64,000 bases of DNA. Origin: Sarcophilus harrisii. Taxonomy: Eukaryota; Chordata; Mammalia; Dasyuromorphia; Dasyuridae. The position numbers and the translations under genes were made by a program. Below the pieces are notes generated by a model that searched no databases, was not told the origin of the DNA, and saw only the letters and a list, made by a program, of their open reading frames with translations. The stretch covers positions 598,875,665-598,939,664 of the forward strand of contig NC_045427.1 in NCBI RefSeq assembly GCF_902635505.1, read 5' to 3'. Positions 1-11,698 of the stretch are shown in pieces (the first letter of the stretch is position 1; every line of letters starts with the position of its first letter).

Positions 1-1016
1 AGGCATTCTGAGAAAGGAGAGATCATGATGGCATTTTACTTACCATCTGTGCCACATTAAACACTGTCCAAATGTTTGTTCTCTGTTGTCATTTTCTTAT
101 GGAATTTTGGACAAAGTGTTATCTTATGCTCTGTGGTTTTTTTAATGCAATTATAGGGTTTGAGTCAATTAAAAGACTATGGTGGGCCTGGGTTGCCGTG
201 GCACCTTCACTCCGATCTGACAGTTCCTTCTTGGAGTCTTATTCCCACAGTCATCTCATCACTCAGCTCCTTTGGCTAAGTCTGAGAGAAGAAAAAAGTT
301 AATTACATTTCTTCAAACTTTGAATGCAGTCAGAATCTTCAGTTAGCCTATCCATTTTTTTCTGCCCTTTCCTGAAAGTTATTTATGTAATTGCATTATT
401 TAAAAATCAAAGTGTAACATAATAAGACATAATCAGTTAGGCACCAGGAATTTTTTTTTTTTAAAAACCAGAGGCACAGAGCTTTGTGATGATTATTGGT
501 GCTTTGAGAAGCACATTCATATTTCATTGACTCTACTTATTGTCTCACAAAGGTGCCTCGTAAATTGCTCTGAATGCTTTCCACAATTAGAGAATGATGA
601 CTGGAAGGTTCCCTATCTCCCTACCCCTGATGAATTGCATTTTATGTGTTAAGATTGAAAAATAAAGAACAAGTGAGCAGGATGTGGAGGGGGAAATGGC
701 ACAGCCCTTTGTTTAAAAAAAAAAAAGTTTTTGCCTCTAAAGAAATCATTCTCCATGGATTGAGTTATATACTTTCTAGGATACATTTATGATAGTCAGG
801 AAGGGGTTCCTGAGAGAAGAAAGACTAGCATACTAAAGAGTGAAGTTCCCATAATTGATTCCTTTCTTACATTCTTTAAGCTCAAAGGTGATAGTTAGTC
901 TGAGTAGCTTATGGAGAAACCATCTTTACAATACTGGGACATCTGTTGAGGAGGCTAGAGAAAGGGAGAAAATAAGTGGGTAATAAGTAAGAATTCTTCA
1001 GGCTCATGTTATAGGA
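1..1016. other. No recognised feature
   Basis: AT-rich sequence with short homopolymer runs. I recognise no repeat and no supported gene. The 76-codon frame starting at 72 has no family resemblance and is treated as chance. Confidence 0.6.
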
Positions 1017-1138
1017 ATAGACTTTAGAGGTGGAAGAAATTTCAGAGTTTATCTAAACTAACGTCTTCATTTTATAGGTAAGGAAATTGAAGCTCAGAGA
1101 TAGTAAATAATTTAGAGACAATTGATGGAATGAGGTTC
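1017..1138 (-). repeat. CORE-SINE (MIR-like) fragment
   Basis: The stretch around 1068-1100 (TTTTATAGGTAAGGAAATTG, then AAGCTCAGAGA) is the reverse complement of the MIR-type core, whose usual form is TTTTACAGATGAGGAAACTG. It is heavily decayed and truncated at both ends. Confidence 0.6.
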
Positions 1139-1325
1139 AATGAAAAGAGCTAGATTTAAACTTTGAGTTCCTAGATTTGATTCCTGGCTTTTAGATTTAT
1201 ATCTTTTGTAACTGGGGACAGATCATTTCACTTATCTCTGTCATTTTACTTTTCTGCAAAATGAGAGGAATTGATAAGATAACCTGCTCAGTCTATTGTA
1301 GTTCTAAATCTATTGTAGAGTAAGA
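1139..1325 (+). repeat. CORE-SINE (MIR-like)
   Basis: Decayed sense copy. The tRNA-like half holds TTTGATTCCTGGCTTTTAG near 1176, followed by the core (AACTGGGGACAGATCATTTC) and a TCTGCAAAATGAGAGGAATT segment near 1252. It ends with the family's GTTCTAAATCTATTG-type tail. It lies back to back with the minus-strand fragment just upstream. Confidence 0.6.
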
Positions 1326-1329
1326 ATTT

Positions 1330-1490
1330 TGTAGCTCTTGATTTTGTCCTCTGTAAAATGGGGGTAACAAAACTGGTGACATTTACTCTAGGAGGTTGGG
1401 ATAGTTATGAAGTTCAAAGGAGATAATCTATATAATGTGTTTTGCAAACTTCAAAGTTCTATTTAAATGTCAGTTATTTCTTATTATTTG
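1330..1490 (+). repeat. CORE-SINE (MIR-like), 3' half
   Basis: Starts in the conserved segment CCTCTGTAAAATGGGGGTAA near 1350 and runs through AAGGAGATAATCTATATAAT to the 3' end. The 5' tRNA-like half is absent, so this is a separate, truncated insertion abutting the SINE before it. Confidence 0.65.
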
Positions 1491-2129
1491 AAGAAGCTCC
1501 TGGAACTCTCCATTTGGTCCTTTAATTTTTTTTTTACTACTTGCATGAAACTTTCTTTGAAAGCTCTAGATCACATGATTCTTTTTCTCTGAACATCCAT
1601 AGCACGATTGCCTTAGCCCATGACTCAACATTTGATTATGTACTTTCTGTATTCTGTGGCTTTTATTTTGTGCCTTGTCTTTCCAATGAGACTGTAACAT
1701 CTCCCATTGTATCTGTTTTAGTAGCTAAAGACAGCTTTCTCCAAACTCAAATCAAATGTATGGATTGACACAGATGTATCCTTCATACCTTTCCACTCAT
1801 GTCAATGCACCCATTTGCATGCATGCCAAATACAGGAATTCAAGGATAATAGATTTAAACCTGATAGGTACAGTGCATATTACTTTGTATATATTCCTTA
1901 CTTTTTTGATAAGGACAATTATCCTTTAGGGAGGTTGTGATTTGATCAGTGTCAAACAGGTAAAAACTGTAGAGCTGGACTTTTATCTATCATTCTTCCC
2001 AATGCACTTGATCCATTCAATTATCATTTTGCTTAAATTTTGAAACTGTGGTTAGAAAATCATGTCACACGTAATGGAAAATCCATTACACCTAGTAAAT
2101 AGGTTGGTACATGGTGGCTAAGAGTACAT
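1491..2129. other. No recognised feature
   Basis: AT-rich. A short stretch near 1875-2010 faintly resembles a minus-strand MIR, but too weakly to call. The 75-codon frame at 1541-1768 has no recognisable domain. Confidence 0.5.
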
Positions 2130-2290
2130 AATCATGGGTAATGTGTTAGATTTTTAGTTAGGAAGGTCTGGGTTCAAATCTTATCTGAGATACTAGGTTT
2201 GTGACTCTAGGCAAGTCCCAGTCCCTTAATTTCTGACCTGTAACTTTATGAGATTGCATGAAATTATGCTCAATTATAATGTTAGGAGAT
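2130..2290 (+). repeat. CORE-SINE (MIR-like)
   Basis: Contains GGTCTGGGTTCAAATCTTAT near 2165 (B-box-like GTTCAAATC) followed by GTGACTCTAGGCAAGTCC, the conserved MIR core. The 3' part decays past recognition. Confidence 0.75.
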
Positions 2291-2629
2291 GCTAATTGCT
2301 TATGGGGACATTAAGTATCAATCAACCTACCAGCCATTTGGATGGGAGGTAGAGGATACATTAGAGAGAAGAGGGGAGTGGGGAGGAACTTTGGTGAGCT
2401 GTGGATCTGGAGAAATGTCCTGTACAGACAGTTAATGAAATGGAAACCATCCTGTTCAGTCTCACTGGCAGCAGAAACTGGGGAAGTAGGTAAGATTTTC
2501 TACTTTGGTGGTCAAGAAAGCTTAGGAACTGATTATATTGGACTAGAGGCAGAAACAGAGGAGAACTTAGAACTAGAACTAGAGTAGCAAATTTTCCTTT
2601 TCCTTTACACTTATCATGTTCCATTTTGC
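2291..2629. other. No recognised feature
   Basis: Purine-rich stretch without a repeat I can name. Overlapping open frames on both strands (81 and 87 codons) are mutual shadows with no recognisable domain. Confidence 0.5.
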
Positions 2630-2689
2630 ATTATAATTATTTGTATTTGTATCCTATCCCCTATTAATTTTTTCTGAGAATTACAGTAA

Positions 2690-2960
2690 TAATAATAGTA
2701 TCTTATATTCATACCATGGTTTAAAAGCACTTCATTTATACACACAATATATACAAGTACATATAAAGAAATAAAAAAGATATTATGTGTAAATATGCAT
2801 ATATATTATTATTGTTGTTATTGTTATTTATAGATTTATACAAAAATTTATACAATCTGATGCTTGGCATATGTATTCACTATCATATATGCAAAGCAGG
2901 AATTATTTTCGTTTTACACATGAGACAATGGATGCTCAGAAAGTTTAAACTATTTTTCTA
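2690..2960 (-). repeat. CORE-SINE (MIR-like), interrupted
   Basis: Minus-strand MIR pieces: ATAATAGTATCTTATATTCA near 2693 matches the antisense 3' end, and TTTTACACATGAGACAATGG near 2914 matches the antisense core. An AT-rich stretch (about 2740-2870) separates them. Confidence 0.55.
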
Positions 2961-3085
2961 AGGTTCAAGACAATAAGTCAACAACCATTGATTTAGTAGT
3001 CATTATGTGCCAGGCACTGTGCTGAATGGAAAAAAAAATACAAAACCAATTCCTGCTCTCAAGGAGCTTACACTGTAATGCAGAC
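2961..3085 (-). repeat. L2 LINE 3' end fragment
   Basis: CATTATGTGCCAGGCACTGT near 3001 and CTGCTCTCAAGGAGCTTACA near 3053 are the antisense of the L2 3' end. Only the tail survives, as is usual for L2. Confidence 0.8.
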
Positions 3086-3149
3086 AAGATTCAAACTTTA
3101 CCTCCTTTCAGGTCTTCATACTTTATTGGAGTCTAGGTTTTTTTTTTTT

Positions 3150-3285
3150 TTTTGTATACTTTGATCCACAAGGACTTGAACTATGTCTTGTTTTTATTTG
3201 TATTGTCCCCAATATCTAGTAAAAGACTCTTTGCACAATCTAAGCACTTAATCAAGGGTTGTTAAATTCACTTGAATGGAAGAGT
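3150..3285 (+). repeat. L2 LINE 3' end fragment
   Basis: Sense L2 tail: TTGTATTGTCCCCAATATCT near 3199 corresponds to the family's TTGTATCCCCAGCGCTTAG segment, and TAAGCACTTAATCAAGG follows. Heavily decayed. It lies beside an L2 tail in the opposite direction. Confidence 0.6.
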
Positions 3286-4160
3286 ATAGAGTTTTCGAGA
3301 GCCAGGGAGAAAACGCCTCAGACTTTGGAAAAACTTGGACTTAAGCAGCTGGTCAGAAATAACTAGACTAGAGGGATTCTAAGGAAGAGGTGCTAAGTCA
3401 GACAAAATTGGTCTCTAAATCTACTTTACTCTTTTCCTGTCTGAAAATAGTTTCTCTTCTGATAAATCCTCTTACCTGTGATAAAGTAGCTTTGTTAAAC
3501 TTAAGACTATCTTGTGGAGAGTGTGTTCCTATTTCTATTTTTTGTTACTCTCGGCCCTAGAATAGGGGAGAGGAGAGAGAGAATATATGTACTTGATTCT
3601 GTATCCACAGGCTCTTGGGTGATGTCAGTGAAGGCAGTGAGCTGATCTGTTTGGTACACATTCTTAGGAAGAAATTGTATTGAAACTCTAAAGGATTCAG
3701 GGGAATAGGATATTTCAGCAGAAACTATTCAGCCAACAGAGATATGATAGAGAGTTCCATGGCCTGTGCCCAAATCTCATATATTTTCTGGAAAATTCAA
3801 AAGCTATGGCAAGATCTCACATATTTGCCAGTAATAATATATATGAATGTTTTCTGTATTTGTTTATCTAGAGCTACAAGCATACCTATTAGCTTGCAAA
3901 TGCAATGCATTTGGATCAGAAACTTTTCCCATTATTTCCTTTGAGTTAGTTTGGTATTAAAATCAAAGACAGAAATAATATACAGGTCATTGAATACTCA
4001 GATTAAAGTTCTTTTCATTGGCTTAATTAAACAAATGTTTAGCTGCTTAAAATCAGGAGCTGTTTTGGAGAACAATGAGGGTAATGTTGGGGGAAGCTTT
4101 ATATTTGAAGGAGATTCAGAGGAAGTCAGAGGATTAGGTGATTTAAGATAGGGGCACAAA
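3286..4160. other. No recognised feature
   Basis: No repeat or gene that I can name. Frames of 66 codons at 3744 and 3951 lack any family features and are treated as chance. Confidence 0.5.
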
Positions 4161-4164
4161 AAAT

Positions 4165-5432
4165 AGGATTCTATTTGACAAAAATTGCTGGAAAATAATG
4201 TCAGAAATTCTGTGTAGACCTACATCTCACACCTCATACCAAAATAAGGTCAAAATGAGTGCACAATTTGGATATAAAGGATGTTACTATAAACAAAATA
4301 GGAGAGCAAGGGATAATTTCCCTATCAGATCTTTGGAGAAGGGAGGAATTTATGACCAAAGAAGAATGAGAGAACATTATGAAAGGCAAAATGGAGAACT
4401 TTGATCACATTAAATTAAAAGGTTTTGCGCAAACAAAACCAACAGAAACAAGATTAAAAGGGAAGTACAAAGCTGGGAAAAAAACCTTTACAGCCAGTGT
4501 TTCTGATAAAGATCTTGTCTCTAAAATATATAAAGAATTGTGTCAAATTTGTAAGAATATAAGTCATTCCCTAATGGAAAAATGGTCAAAGAGTATGAAC
4601 AAACAATTTTCAGATGATGAAATTAAAGTCATCTATAGTCATGTGAAAAAATGCTCTAAATCACTATTGATTAGAGAAATGTAAATTTAAAAAACTCTGA
4701 GGTACCAATTTACATTTCTCAAATTGGCTAAAATGACAGGAAAAGATAATGATAAATATGGAGGGGATATGGAAATATTGGTACACTAATGCATTGTTGA
4801 TGGAGTTGTGAAATGATCTAATCATTCTGGAGAGTAATCTGTTACTATGCCCAAAGGGCTATAAAACTGTGCACACTCTTTGATCCAACAATATCACTAC
4901 CGGGTCTATATCCCAAGGAAATCAAAAAAAGAGGGAAAAAGACTCACATGTGCAAAAATATTTGAAGCAGCTTTTTTGGTAGCAAAGAATAGGAAAATGA
5001 GCAGATGCTCATCAATTGGGGAATGACTGAATAAGTTATGGTATATGAAGGTAATGGAATATTATTAGTCTTTAAAAAATGATGAACAATTGATTTTATA
5101 AAGGCCTGGAAAGATTTATACAAACTGATGCTAAACGAAACAAGCAGAATCAGGAATACATTGTACATTGTATAACACCAAAAGTGTGATAATCAACTAT
5201 GAAAGACTTGGTTCTTCTCAGTGTTTCAGTGATCTAAACAATTCCAATAGACTTTGGAATGCTATCTGCATTCAGAAAAGGAACTATGGAGATTAAATAT
5301 AAATCAAAACATGCTATGTTCACTTCTTTTTTTTTTTTTTTTTGTTCTTTTTCTCTCTTATAGTTTTTCTTTTTTGTTCTGATTTTTCTCTCCCAACATG
5401 ATTAATAAAGAAATATGAAAATAAATTTTAAA
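4165..5432 (+). mobile_element. L1 LINE, 3' portion (5'-truncated)
   Basis: Covers the distal ORF2 region and 3' UTR. The stretch from 4379 is collinear with the human L1 ORF2 segment that ends with a block like ATGAAAAAATGCTCACCATC (here ATGTGAAAAAATGCTCTAAA near 4640, then ATTAGAGAAATGTAAAT). Frames at 4198 and 4379 cover parts of the same ORF2 end in different phases, so the reading frame is broken. The marsupial-type 3' UTR follows, with a T-rich tract at 5329-5343 and an A-rich end near 5430. It is old and inactive. Confidence 0.9.
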
Positions 5433-5724
5433 AAACAGGCATCTTTCATGTGAGCTAGAACCTCTTCTGCTTACTTTGGTACTTAGTTCCTCTGACTTGA
5501 TCCTCATACTGGCTTTCTCAAACTTGATTGTGATTTCTGCTTTTGTTTTTCCTTGTGTTTCAGGCCCTAAGTATACCCCCTATTCCCTTTCATTCTTTCT
5601 ATCACAACTCCAAAAAGGTTATATATCTAATTGCTGATCCTTGCTTGTTTCCTTAATGATTTTGCCTCTATCCATGCAAGAACTTTCATAGAATTATCCC
5701 ACATCAATCAGAACTGAATAGAGT

Positions 5725-5885
5725 TTTTCTTGGTTAAGAAGATCATCCTTCCTCTCTAAATCTCAGTTTCCTTATTTTTAAAATAGGGATATTTATACTT
5801 TGTACATACTATTTACCTCATAAGATATTTTTAAGGCTCAAGTGAGAAAAATTTGTGTTGCATGTTGTAAAATTTGGAGCATTTT
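5725..5885 (+). repeat. CORE-SINE (MIR-like), 3' half
   Basis: Sense copy: TCTCAGTTTCCTTATTTTTA near 5761, AAATAGGGATATTTATACTT, then CTCATAAGATATTTTTAAGG. This is the standard order of the MIR core and 3' end. The 5' half is missing. Confidence 0.7.
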
Positions 5886-7195
5886 ATTTTCATGGAGCCT
5901 GCTTAGTCATAGCCCATGATGGTCCTGTCCTAAGTAGAGGTAGACATATGGAAGGCATACCCTAGGGACATGATTTTCCTTCTCCTTTTTAGAGAAGATG
6001 AGAACAAATCTTTTGTCTAGAAGAACATTCAGTTTCTTCAATTACATGATATGACCCCCTCTCCCTTAATCCACCCTCAAGTCTAATAAAAGTCAGGTGT
6101 GTCAGTGGAAAGAAATTGAAAGGGCTTTAATTTTCTGTGTCATCTAGGACTTGAAGCTGATTTGAGCTCCCCTCTCACAAAAACTCTGTCCATCATACTA
6201 TCTAGTGAATACAACACTTGACCCAGCCATGCAATCTTCCTCAGACAGCTCTGACAATACACCTCAATCATGGCTCAGAAGGCTCTTTGCTCCTTCCCTC
6301 TGCCTGAATACCTAAGACTTACTAAAGTCTACTTCTGTGGGGAGAAAACGAACATGTTGTATAGTGATTTTGCAGTGTCTGTAATAATAAATGGTGGAGA
6401 AAATTGCTGACTGTACTTTCTCTTTAATTTCGTTTCTTTGTGGGACAATCCCAGATCCTAGTGATGAGTGGTCAATATAGCCTTCTCCTCCCCTATTTGT
6501 ATGCTCCTCTTTCTCCTCTTCTTCTTTTTTTTTTTTAAAACTCATTGGCAAGAAGCTAACAATCAAGCAAGGACATCGCCTCTGGAATTTGGAAGTTTTC
6601 CACATGGGATATTGGCCTCTAAAATTTTCTGGGTCCATTAAGTTCTTCCTTTAATTCCCAGAGCTGATCAAGCTGGGATTTAGCTCCACAGGTATTAACT
6701 AGCAATTTGAACCAAAGTGCCCCACTTAGAGAAATGGCTCCATGGAGGAGTGGTTACATTGCAAGTAAATAAATATAAATTGAGGAACCACTGAGCTGGC
6801 ATATGTCTTTGACCTGTACTCTCAGTGCTTAGGGAATCATTGGGAGAAGTTTATAAAAGAAAGCAGGTTAGAAAATGCACTTGGGTAGAGAGTCCTACTT
6901 ATGCTATTATTTAGCCATGTGACCCTTTCCAAAGTGAAAATATGAATTTAAAAACTCATTTTTGAAACATCGTGAATAATATTTAACTTTATTGATATGA
7001 GTATTGTCCTCTCTTGCCCCTACTATACTAAATAGTATACTAAATATCCTAAGATACCAATTCCTTCATCCCTTTTTATCTTGTATGTCCTTCTTCAAGA
7101 TAATCAAATAGTCTTGCTTGAAATCCTTCTCTTGTCTTCTTGAAGTCTTGAAGGTAGCAGTATACCACTGGATTAATCCATCTATTGTCTCTCAA
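5886..7195. other. No recognised feature
   Basis: 1.3 kb without a repeat I can name. The 108-codon minus-strand frame at 6312-6638 includes a lysine/glutamate-rich run caused by a T-rich tract near 6500-6535 and looks fortuitous. Confidence 0.5.
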
Positions 7196-7805
7196 CCTTT
7201 ATTAAGCATTTTTTATTAATTTTTTATTTTCAATACATATGTATGGATAATTTTTCAACACTGACCCTTACAAAACCTTATGTTCCAAATTTCCCCCTTT
7301 TCTCTCTTCCTGCTGCCTTAGATGGCAAGTAATTCAAATATGTTAAACATGTTAAAATATATGTTAAATACAATATATATGCATATTTATACAATAATCT
7401 TGCTGCACAAGAAAAATCAGATCAAAAAGGAAAAAAATGAGAAAGAAAAGAAAATGAAAACAAACAACAAAAAAAGTGAAAATGTTATGTTGTGATCCAT
7501 ATTCAGTTTCCATAGTCCTCTCTCTGGGTGTCACAAAATATTTGGAACTGGTTTCAATCATCTCATTGTTGGAAAGACCATCAGAATTGATCATCATATA
7601 ATCTTGCTATTGCCATATATGATAGTCTCCTGGTTCTGCTCACTTCACTTAATATCAGTTTATGTAAGTCTCTCCAGGCCTCTCTAAAATCATTCTGCTG
7701 ATTGTTTCTTATAGAACAATAATATTCCATAACATTCATATACCATAACTTATTCAGCCATTCTCCAAATGATGAGCATTCACTCAGTTTCCGGTTTCTT
7801 GCCAC
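7196..7805 (-). mobile_element. L1 LINE, 3' end (5'-truncated)
   Basis: Antisense L1. The minus-strand frame at 7581-7805 reads MNVMEYYCSIRNN, which lines up with the ORF2p C-terminal motif of L1 (MEYYAAIKND in human). The 3' UTR follows toward lower coordinates, including the AAAAATCAGATC and GGGTTCCAAATTT-type blocks. It ends abruptly in the ORF2 C-terminus, so only about 0.6 kb was inserted. Confidence 0.9.
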
Positions 7806-7814
7806 TCTTTGTTA

Positions 7815-8515
7815 AACATTTAATATGAGCAAAGATATGTTAGATTCTAGAACACAAAGATGAAGAATGATCTAGTTCCTGCTCTCAAGGAGCTTATACT
7901 TTAATAGGGAAGCTATAGCAAGAAATAAATAAGTATCAAACAAGGTAGAATAGGAAAAACGCAAAGGAGGAATCCTTTGTAAGTACTTTACAGAAATATG
8001 ATACCAAAATATCATAAGGGAATTTGGAAAGATGGAGACTTTGTTGGAGGAGGAGGAGAAGACAAGAAACTTGAACTGAGACTTGAAAGAGTCTCTTTCT
8101 CTAGTGTTGGAGAAGTAGACAATGAAATTATAAGTTTGGCGAAAAAGACAAGTCTCTAAAAATAAGCTCTTTATTATACTTTAAAACTTTAATATTATAG
8201 GAGAGTATACATAAGAAGTAATGAGAGCCTGAACTAGTGTGATGGCAGTGTGAGTAGAAGAGAAATAGATACAAAACATACTGTAATGGTAAAAATACAT
8301 GACTTGAAAACTGCTTGAATATGATGAGTAAAGAAGAAAGATTCAAAAATGTCTACAGGACCATAAGTCTGGATAATTGGAAGAATGATAGTTTCAAAAG
8401 AAAAATGGAAGTTGAGAGAGTACAGATTGTAGGAAGAGAAAAATTTGAAATATCAACTGAACATCAGAGTACACATGTCAAACAAGTAGGTGGAAATTTG
8501 AGAATTTTATTTCCC
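7815..8515 (-). mobile_element. L2 LINE, 3' part
   Basis: Antisense L2 beginning with its 3' end: CTGCTCTCAAGGAGCTTATA near 7879. Further in, CCTGAACTAGTGTGATGGCA near 8229 matches the antisense reverse-transcriptase region. The copy continues at 8751 after a second, opposite L2 tail. Decay is heavy. Confidence 0.7.
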
Positions 8516-8750
8516 ACCTGACTGAACTTCTTTAGACTTCATCCTATCTCCACACTAGCTACCTTCCCCTCACTTTCCTCTCTCTATGGCTTTTTCAATT
8601 TATTTTTGTGGTTTCTATGACTCATTTCCCCCCATTAAATTGTAAGGTCCTTGAGGGCCAGAACTATCTTTTTTGAGTTTGTATCCCTAGAACTTAGCAT
8701 GGTTCCTCACATGTAGGAGACAATAAATATTTATTGATTGGATGACTGTT
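8516..8750 (+). repeat. L2 LINE 3' end, nested in another L2
   Basis: Sense tail with TGTAAGGTCCTTGAGGGCCA near 8641 and TTTGTATCCCTAGAACTTAG near 8678, ending AATAAATATTTATTGATTGG. It splits a minus-strand L2 copy into two collinear blocks. Confidence 0.8.
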
Positions 8751-9960
8751 AGTTGTTATTATTGTTATTATTTAAGAGACACATATAGAATGGACAGTCA
8801 TCTCTATAGGGCTGATAATTAAAATGACCATGGATATGATTCAATGATATGATATGATATGATTCTGGGAGAGAGTATATTGGTGAGAGAATATGGTCAA
8901 TGACAGTATCTTGGAGAAGATGAATTAAAGAAGGACACTTAGAAAGAAGTAAACAGATGGATGCAGACAACTATGAAAGAGTAATATATGGAATCCAAAG
9001 TAATTGAGTAGGAAGGAAGAGTTTGAAAGAACTTAAAATACTGCTGAAAGGTTAAGGAAAAAGAAGACAGAGTAAAGGTCATTAGATTTGGTAATAAAAA
9101 TATTCATTAGTGACCTTAGAGAAAGCAATTTCAGTAAAATGTCATTGAAAGATATGAAATTGCAAAGGTTTTCAAAGTTGAGAGGATGGTAAAGGACTTT
9201 TGGCAGCCAGACATAGTAATACCCATATTTGATCTGCTGGGAAGAATGAGCCATTTTTAGATCTCTTGAGCTTACAAATACTGAGATATAGTAGGCTAAG
9301 CTCACTGGGTGCCTGCGTTAAGTCCAGCATCAATAGGCCAGTAGGTTGCCTTGGGAGGAATGAATCAACTTTTTCTAAATCCCCAAGAAAAAATACATTA
9401 AAGCATAGTCAGAATGAAGATGTGAGAGGGTCACTTGGGAGTACCAAATATTCATTTTATAAAATTATAGTTGCATTAGTTGAAATTTTTCTGATATGAC
9501 ATTATGATTCCTAGCATAAAGTCTTTTTGGTAAAGAGTATTTAAGTGCTGAAAAGGGCAGAATAGTATTTTTGAGTAAAAGAAAAGAGTTAAATCAATTG
9601 GTTAATGATGGAAGATATTGTTACTAGTATGAATGAACATTTTGATGCCTGAAAGCTTTAGGAAAAGAACTTTGATATAATAAAAGCAGATAAAATATAT
9701 GTGTGTAGAAAGAGAGCTTTCAGTTAGGATTGGAGAAGGTGAATACAGAAATGAATTGTGACATAAATATAAAGGCTTAATCACCTTTGGAAAGATGTGG
9801 GATAATACCTTCCTGTAAACAAAGAGTTTTATGGTTTAAAACAGCAGAGAAAGAATTACATTTATTAAACTGTGAAATATGAATACAAAGGAGGAAAATG
9901 AAATGAGATGTTGGATTATATTGAGAATTTCACTTAAAGGATATTATAGTCTTGTTCACT
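8751..9960 (-). mobile_element. L2 LINE, internal part (continuation)
   Basis: The block near 9036-9140 (ATACTGCTGAAAGGTTAAGG, ATTAGATTTGGTAATAAAAA, AGTGACCTTAGAGAAAGCAA) is collinear with the antisense L2 body 5' of the part seen at 7815-8515. Recognition fades toward 9960. Frames of 73-90 codons here are antisense shadows. Confidence 0.55.
8845..8863 (+). repeat. (GATAT)n short tandem repeat
   Basis: About four units of the pentamer GATAT within the decayed L2. Confidence 0.8.
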
Positions 9961-10134
9961 GGCATATAACTTTTATTATTTCACTTTGTTGGTAGTATAA
10001 AACTAATAAAATGAGAAGCCATAGTTCTACTATGATTAAATAAGGTCTATTGATTTGTTAGGGAAAATTTAGTTAATTGTTACCTGTTAAGTGAATACTG
10101 AGAATCAGGGGGCTCTGAATTAAGTCCCTGAAGC

Positions 10135-10988
10135 ATTTTTTTCTTTCAATAGTATTTTAATTTTCCAAATACATTTCAAGATAGTTTTCAATATTAATTT
10201 TTGTAAGACTTTATGTTTCAATTTTTTTCTCCTTTTCTCCCTTAATTGCCCCCTCCCCAAAACACCAAGCAATCTGATATTGATTAAATATGTGCAATTT
10301 TTCCATATTTGTCATGTTGTGCAAGAAAAACAGACCAAAGGGAAAAATTCCAAAAAAAGGAGAAAAATCAAACAGGCAAAAGAAAAACGTGAAAATACTA
10401 TGCTTTGATCCACATTTAGTCTCCACAGTTCTCTCTATGAATACAGATGACATTTTCCATCCTAAGTCTATTGAAATCACCTTGATTCAAAGAGAAGAAC
10501 CAAATCCTTCACAGTTGATCATCATATAATTTTGTTACTGTGTACAATGTTCTCTTGGTTTTGATCCCTTAACTAAGTATCAATTCACATAAGTCTTTCC
10601 AGGTTTTTCTGAAATCAGCCCGCTGTTCATTTCTTATAGAACAATAATATCCCATTACCTTCATATACCATAACTTGTTCAGCTATTTCTCAACTGATGG
10701 TTATCCACTTAGTTTCCAGTTTCTTGCCACTACAAACAGGGCTGCCACAAACATTTTTGCACGTGTGTCTTTTTCCTTCCTTTAAGATCTCTTTGGGAAT
10801 AGAATCCAGTAGCAACACTGCTAGATCAAAGGATATGCACAATTTGTAGTTCTTTGGGTATAGTTCCAAATTGCTCTCCAGAATGGTTCGATCATTTCAC
10901 AACTTACCAATAACGTGTTAGTTTCCCAGTTTTTCCATACTTCCTTCAACATTTATTATTATCTTTCCTTGTCATCTTAGCCTATCTA
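10135..10988 (-). mobile_element. L1 LINE, 3' part (5'-truncated)
   Basis: Antisense L1 from the 3' UTR (AGTTTTCAATATTAATTTTT near 10181) through the ORF2 C-terminus (AATATCCCATTACCTTCATA near 10646) to CATTTATTATTATCTTTCCT near 10950. The order matches the copies at 7196 and 29446. The frame is not maintained. Confidence 0.9.
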
Positions 10989-11326
10989 AGAGATGAATTA
11001 GTGAAGTATGTGAAACAATATAGGAGACAGAAGTTGAGAGTGATGTAGGAAAATAACTGAAGAACTTGATTGAGGAAGAAACAGCAGGGACCCAAAAGCT
11101 GCTTTTAGGATTTGTTTGAGCAGACCACCACCACTCAGATGAAAGGCTTTGGCTGCTACTTCTGATTGCTGAATAAAGAATGGAGTTCTGCTTATTGCTC
11201 TTCAACTTTCCCTAAAGATTAAGAGAGTTTGAGACTCTCAGAAGGGTTGTGGCCTTTTTCTGTTCCTTCCAGTTTGACACTGAAAAAATGTTGTTAGGGG
11301 AAAGATAACTATTACCATTACTTTGC
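10989..11326. other. No recognised feature
   Basis: Unassigned. AGCAGACCACCACCACTCAG and GAATAAAGAATGGAGTTC near 11120-11190 slightly suggest the end of an old LTR or transcript, but there is no second support. Confidence 0.4.
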
Positions 11327-11588
11327 TGTTCACCTAGGTGGATAGAGTGCCAGGGCTAGAGTCAAGAAGATTCATTTTCCTGAGTTCAAATCTAGCCTCA
11401 AATACTAACTAGCTGTGTGATTCTGGGAAAATCATTTAACCATGTTTGTTTCAGTTTTCCTACCTGTATAATTACCTGGAGAAAGAAATGACAAATTACT
11501 CTAATATCTTTACCAAGAAAATCCCGAAAAAGGTCATTAAGAATCAAACCCAAGATGACTGAACAACAGCAATAGCAGTAAGAACAAA
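11327..11588 (+). repeat. tRNA-derived SINE (marsupial type), near full length
   Basis: Starts with an A-box-like GTGGATAGAGTGCCAGGGC, then TGAGTTCAAATCTAGCCTC (B box), the core CTGTGTGATTCTGGGAAAAT, and the diagnostic 3' part GGAGAAAGAAATGACAAATT, ending ATGACTGAACAACAGCAATA. Moderately diverged. Confidence 0.9.
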
Positions 11589-11698
11589 GCTTGTTTGCCT
11601 TAGACTGCTGTTCACACTGGTACAGTGTAGCATCCTGGTAAGTGAATGATTAATTGAACTGGTCTATATAGTCCAGAGATAGAAAGCCTAATGAGTTC

